A stretch of DNA of 7,006 nucleotides from an uncultured Rhodospirillaceae bacterium (lineage in GTDB: Bacteria > Pseudomonadota > Alphaproteobacteria > MPNO01), in contig CALGIA010000418.1 in assembly GCA_937916005.1 (NCBI GenBank), positions 1-7,006 on the forward strand. The letters are read 5' to 3'. Position numbers and translations under genes: made by a program. This document shows, piece by piece, positions 1 through 5,531 of the stretch. Under the pieces are notes generated by a model. It made no database searches, was not told the DNA's origin, and worked only from the letters and a program-made list of their open reading frames with translations. Numbering within the stretch: the stretch's first letter is position 1; every line of letters begins with the position of its first letter.

Positions 1-120
1 ATCTCAAGTATATAATCGCCAAAATTAACGGTGGCAGGATTGGTCAACAGCACCCGGGAATTCCAGGAATGTGGCAGTGGAAGACCTGACCCCGATCTTT
101 GTGAAAGCTAAGAATTAGCT
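1..120. other. Left-edge stretch without a complete gene; possible tail of a degenerate transposase
   Basis: No complete gene fits here. A + strand frame enters from the left edge and stops at 87-89 (TGA). Its residues include IAKINGGRIGQHPGIPGMW, which faintly resembles the C-terminal signature of IS4/Tn5-type transposases (a pattern like AKLGG...G.PG...W). The usual 'WrGw.rL' ending is not matched well. The bases around that stop, AGACCTGACCCC at 82-93, resemble a sequence I remember as recurrent near mobile elements in environmental genomes; this is recollection and was not checked. The other two forward frames are also stopped inside the dyad at 106-120. No terminal inverted repeat or target duplication can be seen because the left side is outside the window. 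It could equally be unrelated intergenic DNA. Confidence 0.2.
106..120 (+). terminator. Weak rho-independent terminator-like dyad
   Basis: AGCTAA (106-111), loop GAA, TTAGCT (115-120) is a perfect 6-bp inverted repeat, followed at once by a T-dominated run (GTTTTATTTATTTTATTT). The arrangement fits a small intrinsic terminator for whatever lies to the left. The stem has only two G-C pairs and is short, so it would be a weak one. It also places stop codons (TAA 109-111, TAG 116-118) in two forward frames. It may instead be part of the AT-rich boundary with no terminator role. Confidence 0.3.
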
Positions 121-136
121 GTTTTATTTATTTTAT

Positions 137-142
137 TTGACA
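137..142 (+). promoter_or_regulatory. Candidate -35 element in the AT-rich island upstream of argD
   Basis: TTGACA is a perfect match to the sigma-70 -35 consensus, embedded in a stretch with 7 G/C in 60 bases (121-180) that could act like an UP element. The -10 partner is poor: the best-spaced hexamers are CTTTAT at 161-166 (18-base spacer) or TTTATT at 162-167 (19-base spacer). A TATAAG hexamer at 196-201 has no good -35 at the right distance. If used, the transcript would carry a leader of about 450 bases before argD. A chance match is quite possible in DNA this rich in A and T. Confidence 0.3.
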
Positions 143-205
143 AAATTTTTTAAAATAATCCTTTATTCTATGAAAAAATTGCCTATATGAAAAACTATAA
201 GACCG

Positions 206-240
206 GAAGGCGTGACCGTTTGCGCGGGCCGCACGCTTTT
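206..240 (+). promoter_or_regulatory. Terminator-like hairpin early in the argD leader
   Basis: GCGTG (210-214) pairs with CACGC (232-236). The stem can be lengthened outward by G-U, A-U, A-U and G-U pairs into the TTTT at 237-240, with a possible inner CC/GG pair at 216-217 with 227-228. A GC-rich stem running into a short T run is the form of an intrinsic terminator or attenuator, although four Ts followed by GTG is a weak tail. The 5' arm coincides with arginine codons of a possible leader frame starting at 187. Any regulatory role is inference. Confidence 0.25.
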
Positions 241-277
241 GTGAAACTCGGGGAGATTGAGTTGACCATAAAGCTTT

Positions 278-323
278 TGCCCACCGGCTCGGGCGCCGGT
301 TTTGCCCTGATTCCCGGTGGGCA
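278..323 (+). repeat. Nested inverted repeat (10-bp outer stem) in the argD leader
   Basis: TGCCCACCGG (278-287) is perfectly complementary to CCGGTGGGCA (314-323). Inside the 26-base loop, GGGC (291-294) can pair with GCCC (304-307), giving a stacked two-stem structure. No run of Ts follows on either strand, so it does not look like an intrinsic terminator. It is the strongest hairpin in the non-coding region and would be stable in a transcript. Confidence 0.5.
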
Positions 324-505
324 TGGGGTTCATCGTCGTTTTTTCGCGGGGATGCTGTTTTGGTCTCCATATTGCGGGTGGGCCGGGGTGCGGCGTCCGG
401 CGCGGCGCGCGGGAAATTTCGGCGCGGATATGAATGTTTCAAGCTCCCGCAGGGCGGGGAAGGACGATATTGGCGGCGGAGGCGCACTGGGATCACGGGA
501 GCCAA

Positions 506-524
506 ATGGGACAGTCTGTCCGCC
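506..524 (+). promoter_or_regulatory. Dyad repeat copy 1 upstream of argD (candidate operator or RNA stem)
   Basis: ATGGGAC-AGTC-TGTCCGCC. It contains the dyad GGACAG-T-CTGTCC at 509-521. A second copy with identical flanking bases and identical spacing lies 78 bases downstream, the two sharing 15 of 19 positions. Conserved outer bases around a variable 4-base core in a dyad are typical of a protein-binding site or a conserved stem. The binding factor, if any, is unknown. Confidence 0.3.
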
Positions 525-583
525 CGCCCGGCAAGACATTGACAGCCATAGCCGCGCACAACATACTCCCCGCCTTTTTCCAT

Positions 584-602
584 ATGGGACCGATTGTCCG
601 CC
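584..602 (+). promoter_or_regulatory. Dyad repeat copy 2 upstream of argD (candidate operator or RNA stem)
   Basis: ATGGGAC-CGAT-TGTCCGCC, the second copy of the element at 506-524, with dyad GGAC-n5-GTCC at 587-598. It ends about 28 bases before the argD start codon and just ahead of the argD ribosome binding site. Because both copies carry the same GGAC and GTCC arms, they can also pair with each other in RNA, allowing alternative folds. Role unproven. Confidence 0.3.
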
Positions 603-618
603 GGATTCCGGGGGCGTT

Positions 619-624
619 GGGGAG
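619..624 (+). promoter_or_regulatory. Ribosome binding site fixing the argD start
   Basis: GGGGAG lies six bases before the ATG at 631. It is the only good Shine-Dalgarno match near the beginning of the conserved ArgD sequence, and it rules in 631 over the in-frame ATGs at 187 and 646. Confidence 0.65.
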
Positions 625-630
625 ACGATC

Positions 631-1803
631 ATGATACCAGCCATTATGCCAAGCTACGGAAAGCCCGAGCTTGCCTTCGAACGCGGTGAAGGCCTCTATC
701 TGTATACGACGGATGGTCAACGCTATCTCGATTTTGGCGCGGGTATCGCGGTCACCGTTGCGGGGCACAGCCACCCCCATCTGGTCCAGGCGCTGGTGAC
801 TCAGGCCGAAAAGCTTTGGCATACCTCCAATCTGTATCGCATCCCACAACAGGAACGCCTTGCCGAACGGCTGGTCGCCAACAGCTTTGCCGATACCATG
901 TTCTTCTGCAATTCGGGCGCCGAGGCGGTTGAGGCCAGCTTGAAGCTGGCGCGAAAATATCATCATGATTCCGGGCGCGAAGGCCGCTACCGGGTGATCT
1001 CCTTTGAAGGCAGCTTTCATGGCAGAACCCTGACCACCATTTCCGCCGGCGCCAATGCGGCGCACAAGAAAGGGTTCGGGCCCATGGTCGATGCTTTCGA
1101 TCATGTTCCGTTCGGTAATCTCAATGCGGTGAGGGACGCGATCACCGAAGAAACCGCGGCCATTCTTGTGGAGCCCGTGCAGGGCGAAGGCGGCATCTTT
1201 CCCGCCAGCGCCGAGTTCCTGCAGGGGCTTCGGGATGCGTGCGATGAATTCGGCTTGTTGCTGATTTATGACGAGGTCCAGTGCGGCATCGGGCGGACCG
1301 GCAAGCTGTTCGCCCATGAGCATTCGGGCGTCACGCCCGACGTGATGGCGGTCGCCAAGGGACTTGGCGGCGGCTTTCCCGTGGGCGCATGCCTCGCGAC
1401 GGAAGAAGCGGCGCTTGGAATCGTCGCGGGAACCCATGGCAGCACGTTCGGTGGAAATCCGCTGGCCATGGCGGTCGCCAATGCGGTGCTCGATATCGTT
1501 CTCGCGGATGGTTTTCTGGACCAGGTTCAAAAGATTGGCGCCGAACTCGGACGTCGATTGAGCGATGTCGCGCAGCGTCACCCCAAGGTGATCGAAACAG
1601 TGCGCGGGATCGGTTTGATGTGGGGCATTAAATGCGTTGGTCCCAATGCGGAGCTTGGCGCGAAATTGTCGGAAAACGGTTTATTGACCGTGCTTGCCGC
1701 CGATAATGTCGTGCGCCTGCTGCCGGCGCTGATCGTTGAGCAATCCCACGTGGATGAAGCGTGCCGGATCCTGGAAAAATCGTGTGTGGAGCTTGAGGGG
1801 TGA
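631..1803 (+). CDS. argD: Acetylornithine aminotransferase
   Basis: A PLP-dependent class III aminotransferase of 390 residues, the usual length for ArgD. It transfers an amino group from glutamate to N-acetylglutamate semialdehyde, giving N-acetylornithine in cytoplasmic arginine synthesis; ArgD proteins often also serve as succinyldiaminopimelate aminotransferase in lysine synthesis. Visible motifs are NSGAEAVE (94-101) for cofactor phosphate, SFHGRT (128-133) with the likely substrate-binding Arg132, EPVQGEGG (181-188), YDEVQ (213-217) with the cofactor-nitrogen Asp214, the Schiff-base lysine Lys243 in VAKGLGGG, and STFGGNP (271-277). The start at 631 is chosen for its GGGGAG site and because conserved sequence begins here; the same frame is open back to 187 but that extension looks non-coding. 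The gene overlaps argF by four bases (GTGA), so the two are probably translationally coupled. Distinguishing ArgD from a catabolic ornithine or GABA aminotransferase rests mainly on the argF neighbour and overall sequence character. Confidence 0.95.
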   Translation: MIPAIMPSYGKPELAFERGEGLYLYTTDGQRYLDFGAGIAVTVAGHSHPHLVQALVTQAEKLWHTSNLYRIPQQERLAERLVANSFADTMFFCNSGAEAVEASLKLARKYHHDSGREGRYRVISFEGSFHGRTLTTISAGANAAHKKGFGPMVDAFDHVPFGNLNAVRDAITEETAAILVEPVQGEGGIFPASAEFLQGLRDACDEFGLLLIYDEVQCGIGRTGKLFAHEHSGVTPDVMAVAKGLGGGFPVGACLATEEAALGIVAGTHGSTFGGNPLAMAVANAVLDIVLADGFLDQVQKIGAELGRRLSDVAQRHPKVIETVRGIGLMWGIKCVGPNAELGAKLSENGLLTVLAADNVVRLLPALIVEQSHVDEACRILEKSCVELEG

Positions 1804-2711
1804 CCGATCCGCGTCATTTTCTCGATCTTGCCGCCATGGAGGCGGACACCCTGCGCGAAATAGTCGATCTTGGCGCGGCGTTCAAGCGCGGTGACGCCGA
1901 TATCGCACCGCCCGGATGCCTGGCCGGGAAAACACTGGCAATGATTTTCGAGAAGCCTTCGACCCGGACACGCGTGTCGTTCGAAGTGGGTATGAAGCAG
2001 CTCGGTGGGTCGGTCGTTGTGCTGGCGCCGACTGAAATGCAAATCGGTCGTGGAGAGACCATCGCCGATACGGCGCGGGTTCTGTCGCGATATGTCGATG
2101 TGATCATGATGCGGACCATAAATGCCGGAAACCTCAGGGATTTGGCGAATTACGCAACAGTGCCGGTGATCAACGGATTAACCGATCAGTCCCACCCGTG
2201 CCAGCTTATGGCCGACGTGATGACGTTTGAAGAACATCGGGGGCCGATTGCCGGAAAAATCGTCGCATGGTCCGGCGATGGAAACAACATGGTCACCACA
2301 TGGGTGCAGGCCGCCGTCAAATTCGGTTTTGAAATCCGCTTGGCCTGTCCGGATGAATTCGCTCCGTCCCGCGAGGTGCTCGACTGGGGCCGGGAGAATG
2401 GCGGCGCGGTCACATATACGAATGACCCGTTGGAGGCCGTATCCGGCGCGGATTGCGTTGTCACCGACACCTGGGTCTCCATGGGCGACGAGGCGGCTGA
2501 CCGGCGACGGAAAATTCTGGCCCCTTACTGTGTGAATGACCGACTGATGTCGGCGGCAAAGCCGGACGCGCTGTTCATGCATTGCTTGCCGGCTCACCGA
2601 GGCGAGGAAGTTTCCGCATCGGTTATGGATGGCCCGCAATCGGTCGTCTGGGATGAAGCGGAAAATCGTCTGCACGCGCAAAAAGCCATACTGACCTGGT
2701 GCCTGGGTTAA
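1800..2711 (+). CDS. argF: Ornithine carbamoyltransferase (anabolic)
   Basis: Transfers the carbamoyl group of carbamoyl phosphate to ornithine, making citrulline, in the cytoplasm; members of this family work as trimers. The 303-residue length is typical. Diagnostic motifs are all present: the carbamoyl-phosphate loop STRTR (54-58), SHPCQ (131-135), the ornithine-binding DTWVSMGDE (223-231) with the SMG signature that separates ornithine from aspartate carbamoyltransferase, and HCLP (261-264) carrying the catalytic Cys262, followed by HRGEEV. The start is GTG at 1800, overlapping the argD stop as GTGA; GGAG at 1788-1791 inside argD lies eight bases upstream, and the N-terminal HFLDL is where family sequences normally begin. 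hslO follows 13 bases later, so argD, argF and hslO probably form one transcript. No missing catalytic residue was seen. Confidence 0.96.
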   Translation: MTDPRHFLDLAAMEADTLREIVDLGAAFKRGDADIAPPGCLAGKTLAMIFEKPSTRTRVSFEVGMKQLGGSVVVLAPTEMQIGRGETIADTARVLSRYVDVIMMRTINAGNLRDLANYATVPVINGLTDQSHPCQLMADVMTFEEHRGPIAGKIVAWSGDGNNMVTTWVQAAVKFGFEIRLACPDEFAPSREVLDWGRENGGAVTYTNDPLEAVSGADCVVTDTWVSMGDEAADRRRKILAPYCVNDRLMSAAKPDALFMHCLPAHRGEEVSASVMDGPQSVVWDEAENRLHAQKAILTWCLG

Positions 2712-2724
2712 TGCGTGAAAGATC

Positions 2725-3672
2725 ATGGCGCCCATAACCGATAATCTCGTTCAGCCATTTCAACTTGAAAACACCGCCGCAAGTGGCCGCACGGTGCGTC
2801 TGGGGAAGGTTGTCGACGATGTGCTCGGCAACCATGATTACCCGGAACCGGTCGCCTCATTGCTTGGCGAATTACTGGCGCTCGCCGCGCTGGTTTCGGG
2901 TGCGCTGAAATTTGATGGCGTATTTACGGTGCAGGCGAAGGGGGATGGTCCCGTGAAGACTCTTGTGGTTGACATCGGCACGGACGGTAACATGCGGGGT
3001 TATGCCCAGTTTGATGAAGAAAGGCTGCAGGCCGCCATGGGCGGGGCTGACCCGGATGGCTGGCGCGAAAGCCCGGTGCCACGCCTGCTTGGGGCGGGTC
3101 ATCTCGCCTTTACCGTCGATCAGGGGCCGGATACGGAGCGTTTTCAGGGCATTGTCGAACTGACCGGCGCGCGCTTGGCGGAATGCGCCCACAACTATAT
3201 CCGTCAGTCCGAACAGCTTGACGCGGTTGTTTTGCTGACCGCCGGCCGTGTTTCAGGAATATCGACGGGTTCGGCATGGCGCGCCGGAGGTATTATGCTT
3301 CAACGTCTCCCCAACAAGGGCCGAAGTTTGCTTTCCGGGGAGGCGCGGGAAGACGAAGATCAAGATGATTGGGTGCGCGCGGTCGCGTTGTTGAGTTCGA
3401 CGACCGAACAGGAGTTGTTGGATGCGGCGCTCCACCCCCACGATCTGCTCTATCGGCTGTTTCATGAAGACGGCGTGCGCGTCTTCGACGCACATCCTCT
3501 GGTTATGTTTTGCCGCTGCACGCAGGCCAGGGTTATCGGCATGTTGCGTTCATTTCCCAGGGCGGAAGTCGAACAAATGACAATCGATGACAAAGTGGTT
3601 GTAACCTGCGAATTCTGCGGGTCGGATTATAGTTTTGACCCGGCGGACCTGGATGCCGTGTACGCAACTTGA
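2725..3672 (+). CDS. hslO: Hsp33 redox-regulated molecular chaperone
   Basis: Hsp33 is a cytoplasmic holdase that becomes active when oxidative stress oxidises its zinc-bound cysteines, releasing zinc and exposing a binding surface for unfolding proteins. The 315-residue product has the N-terminal core domain, the conserved segment YIRQSEQ (158-164), and a C-terminal zinc centre of CRC (Cys263, Cys265) and CEFC (Cys295, Cys298), spaced C-x-C-x29-C-x-x-C as expected, so the switch appears intact. Bacterial Hsp33 is usually a little under 300 residues, so this copy is slightly long. The start at 2725 is preceded only by a weak purine stretch (GAAAGA 2716-2721). An ATG at 2711 overlapping the argF stop is out of frame and closes after eight codons. 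Its place directly after argF is a recurrent alphaproteobacterial arrangement; no functional link to arginine synthesis is evident from the sequence. Confidence 0.95.
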   Translation: MAPITDNLVQPFQLENTAASGRTVRLGKVVDDVLGNHDYPEPVASLLGELLALAALVSGALKFDGVFTVQAKGDGPVKTLVVDIGTDGNMRGYAQFDEERLQAAMGGADPDGWRESPVPRLLGAGHLAFTVDQGPDTERFQGIVELTGARLAECAHNYIRQSEQLDAVVLLTAGRVSGISTGSAWRAGGIMLQRLPNKGRSLLSGEAREDEDQDDWVRAVALLSSTTEQELLDAALHPHDLLYRLFHEDGVRVFDAHPLVMFCRCTQARVIGMLRSFPRAEVEQMTIDDKVVVTCEFCGSDYSFDPADLDAVYAT

Positions 3673-3681
3673 ATCGTTCCT

Positions 3682-3692
3682 GCACGACGTGC
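3682..3692. repeat. Short perfect dyad between hslO and the lipoprotein gene
   Basis: GCACG-A-CGTGC is an 11-base dyad with a single central base, in the 50-base gap. The symmetry is too tight for an RNA hairpin loop but suits a dimeric DNA-binding protein. A faint promoter (TTGAAT 3669-3674, GAATAT 3693-3698, 18-base spacer) would straddle it. A chance occurrence is possible. Confidence 0.2.
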
Positions 3693-3710
3693 GAATATCG
3701 TAGACAATAT

Positions 3711-3715
3711 GGAGG
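3711..3715 (+). promoter_or_regulatory. Ribosome binding site fixing the lipoprotein start
   Basis: GGAGG within GGAGGGAAGG, seven bases before the ATG at 3723. It selects 3723 over the in-frame TTG at 3669, which overlaps the hslO stop and would put 18 extra residues in front of the signal peptide. Confidence 0.75.
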
Positions 3716-3722
3716 GAAGGCG

Positions 3723-4319
3723 ATGATCGGATTCTTACGGCTGAAAAATCTGCTCGCGGCCGTTGTCACGCTGGCTATGCTAGCCGGTTGCGAGACGCCG
3801 CCTCCGCCCAGTGGTTTTCCTCAGCTGTCCTATGCCCATCTGCCGCCCATCAAGCTTGATGTCGCCCAGGTAAAAATCGTCACTGAATATCGATCGACCG
3901 GCGTTGCGCCCAATGTGGAACATCTGTTCCCGGTCAAACCGCAGGCGGCCGCAGAACGTTGGAGTCGGGAACGGCTCAAGCCTGTCGGACGTTCGGGAAT
4001 GGCGCGTGTCACCATCCGCCGGGCAAGCGTTGTCGAAGTGCCGCTCTCACGAAGTACGGGCGTGCGCGCTCTGCTGACGACCGATCAGGCGGAACGTTAC
4101 GATGGCGTGATCGAAATAGCGATCGCTATCCTGGATGGTTCCGGCCGACAGACCGGCGCCGTCGTTTCGCGCGCACAACGTTCAAAATCAGTTCCCGAGG
4201 ATATCTCCGTCTACGATCGGGAGAAGACCTGGTTCGATATGGTCGAAGCGATGATGAACGACATCAATGTTTCTCTGGAAACCCAGATCAAAAAACATCT
4301 TGAGAAATCCTTGAGATAA
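3723..4319 (+). CDS. Uncharacterised lipoprotein
   Basis: A 198-residue protein with a clear lipoprotein signal peptide: Arg6 and Lys8 in the n-region, a hydrophobic stretch from about 9 to 19, and the lipobox LAGC (20-23), so Cys23 should be lipidated and become the mature N terminus. Residue +2 is Glu, not Asp, which by the usual Lol rule favours the outer membrane, facing the periplasm. A proline-rich tether (TPPPPSGFP, about 25-33) follows. The rest looks like a mixed alpha/beta domain: a strand-rich part about 94-105, another about 126-140 (YDGVIEIAIAILDGSG), and a charged helix about 168-193 (WFDMVEAMMNDINVSLETQ). I do not recognise the family and assign no function; the shape loosely recalls small periplasmic lipoproteins of envelope assembly or transport. 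It follows hslO by 50 bases with a strong ribosome binding site, so it may be read through from argD-argF-hslO or have its own promoter. Confidence 0.85.
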   Translation: MIGFLRLKNLLAAVVTLAMLAGCETPPPPSGFPQLSYAHLPPIKLDVAQVKIVTEYRSTGVAPNVEHLFPVKPQAAAERWSRERLKPVGRSGMARVTIRRASVVEVPLSRSTGVRALLTTDQAERYDGVIEIAIAILDGSGRQTGAVVSRAQRSKSVPEDISVYDREKTWFDMVEAMMNDINVSLETQIKKHLEKSLR

Positions 4320-4343
4320 GACCGGGCGATAAGACTGGGCGAT
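4315..4343. repeat. Tandem near-duplication over the lipoprotein stop codon
   Basis: GATAAGACCGGGCGAT (4315-4330) and GATAAGACTGGGCGAT (4328-4343) overlap by three bases and differ at one position, so a 13-base unit is present twice in tandem. The first unit carries the TAA stop (4317-4319). It occupies nearly all of the 30-base gap between the convergent lipoprotein and argE genes. A short TTTT follows on the + strand, but no hairpin forms, so no bidirectional terminator is evident here. Confidence 0.6.
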
Positions 4344-4349
4344 TTTGTT

Positions 4350-5519
4350 TCAGTTGGTCAGGTCATCCGCCAGGCGCGTCAGGAATTTCGAACAGGCGTC
4401 GATCTGGCTGAGATCGACATATTCATTGGGCTTATGAGCCTGTGCGATATTCCCGGGACCACAAATAACGGCTGGTATTCCGGCTTGGGCAAACAACCCT
4501 GCTTCGCAGACATAGGCCGCGGCGCCTGTCTGGTTCGCGCCCGCCAGGCGTAGGGCGAATTGGACGGCCAGCGAATCCGGGCCGGATTCCAGGGTCGGCG
4601 CGGTAACGTTCACCGTGGTTTGGACACTGGCATTGGTATCGACCGCATGCATCCGTGGCAGTATCTCCGCATTGATGAACGCGTCGACCCGATCAAGAAT
4701 GGATTGTGGGTCAATCCCAGGGGTCGGTCGAAATTCCCATCTGAAGGTACATTCCCGGGCGATGATATTGACCGCGGAACCGCCTTCGATGGTGCCGATG
4801 TTGAATGTCGTTCCCGGTGGATCGAAACGGATATTGTCATTAATCGAGCCAGCGTATTCCACAGCGAGACGACCGATGAAACCGATGATTTCAGCGGCGA
4901 AGGCGACGGCGTTGACGCCCTCTCCAGGGCGGCTCGAATGGGCGTCGAGACCAATGACCGTCGTACTTTGCTGGGAAATTCCTTTATGGGCGTCGAATAC
5001 ATTCATACCCGTGGGCTCCCCCACAATAACTAGTTTAGGACGGGGCAGTTCCGTGCCGATCAGCTCGATCAACCGGCGGATCCCCACGCAGCCGACCTCC
5101 TCATCATAGGATAAGGCCAGGTGAACTGGCGTGGAAAGCTTGCGTGCCGCCAGATCCGGGACAAGGGCGAGCGCGCAGCCGATGAAACCCTTCATATCAG
5201 CTGAGCCGCGACCGTAAAGCCGACCGTCTTTTTCGATCATGCGGAACGGATCGCTATCCCAGGGTTGGCCGGCAACGGGGACCACGTCGGTATGTCCCGA
5301 TAGCACGATGCCTTCGACCCCGTCCGGTTGGGGTCCTATTGTTGCGAATAAATTCGCTTTTGTCCCGGTGTCGTCGTGGATCAGTTTTACCGGAATATCG
5401 AACCCGTCGAGATAGTTGGCGATTTCGTCGACAAGCGGCATGTTGGGATTGGCCGACACGGTATTGAAACCGATCAGACGTTCGATCCATTCAAGGGCGT
5501 CGACCGTTGCTCCAGCCAT
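4350..5519 (-). CDS. argE: Acetylornithine deacetylase
   Basis: A 389-residue M20-family metallohydrolase that would hydrolyse N-acetylornithine to ornithine and acetate in the cytoplasm. The two-metal site is complete: His76 and Asp78 in SGHTDVVP, Asp108 in GRGSADMKG, general base Glu140 with metal ligand Glu141 in YDEEVG, Glu168 in GEPT, and His362 in AHKPNEY. The dimerisation (lid) domain carries HSSRPGEGVNA (194-204), whose histidine is thought to complete the active site of the partner subunit. GEPT is not followed by the GRRGS segment usual in DapE, which supports ArgE over succinyldiaminopimelate desuccinylase. Many alphaproteobacteria recycle the acetyl group with ArgJ, so this may be an accessory route or a related N-acyl amino acid hydrolase. 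The start lies 12 bases after the trkH stop with a modest GGAAAAG site, implying co-transcription with trkH. It converges on the lipoprotein gene. Confidence 0.9.
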   Translation of the reverse strand: MAGATVDALEWIERLIGFNTVSANPNMPLVDEIANYLDGFDIPVKLIHDDTGTKANLFATIGPQPDGVEGIVLSGHTDVVPVAGQPWDSDPFRMIEKDGRLYGRGSADMKGFIGCALALVPDLAARKLSTPVHLALSYDEEVGCVGIRRLIELIGTELPRPKLVIVGEPTGMNVFDAHKGISQQSTTVIGLDAHSSRPGEGVNAVAFAAEIIGFIGRLAVEYAGSINDNIRFDPPGTTFNIGTIEGGSAVNIIARECTFRWEFRPTPGIDPQSILDRVDAFINAEILPRMHAVDTNASVQTTVNVTAPTLESGPDSLAVQFALRLAGANQTGAAAYVCEAGLFAQAGIPAVICGPGNIAQAHKPNEYVDLSQIDACSKFLTRLADDLTN

Positions 5520-5531
5520 GGCTTTTCCGGT

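Larger units (their letters stand above)
190..630 (+). other. Long structured leader upstream of argD, no convincing gene
   Basis: These roughly 440 bases return to high GC but no frame looks like protein. The + frame open from 187 into argD encodes a low-complexity Arg/Gly/Pro-rich stretch that resembles no family I know, and frames on the other strand are similar. Several inverted repeats are visible: 210-214 with 232-236; a 10-bp stem 278-287 with 314-323; CCCGC 446-450 with GCGGG 454-458; a dyad present twice at 506-524 and 584-602; and CCGGA-T-TCCGG at 601-611. No tRNA, known riboswitch or ArgR-type AT-rich box was recognised. The most likely role is the untranslated leader of the argD-argF transcript, but an independent small RNA or decayed gene remains possible. 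Confidence 0.4.

Noticed and set aside
278..344. Intrinsic terminator made of the 10-bp stem and the TTTTTT at 339-344
   Set aside because: The stem ends at 323, leaving 15 unpaired bases before the T run, too far for a canonical intrinsic terminator.
128..583. 151-residue minus-strand open frame in the argD leader
   Set aside because: The composition is Arg/Pro-rich and irregular, its C-terminal part is translated AT-rich intergenic DNA, and no motif is recognisable.
187..630. N-terminal extension giving a 538-residue ArgD
   Set aside because: The frame is open, but its 148 residues are low-complexity and Arg/Gly/Pro-rich, there is no ribosome binding site at 187, and a good GGGGAG site sits six bases before the family-typical start at 631.
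121..630. Enterobacterial-type ArgR box
   Set aside because: No TGAAT...ATTCA-type palindrome was found; the AT-rich island has no such dyad.
493..1581. 362-residue open frame antisense to argD
   Set aside because: It lies opposite an unambiguous argD, has no recognisable domain, and long antisense frames are common in GC-rich coding DNA.
4350..5519. DapE (succinyldiaminopimelate desuccinylase) instead of ArgE
   Set aside because: The GRRGS-type segment that normally follows GEPT in DapE is absent, and the C-terminal AHKPNEYV pattern and overall sequence fit ArgE better.
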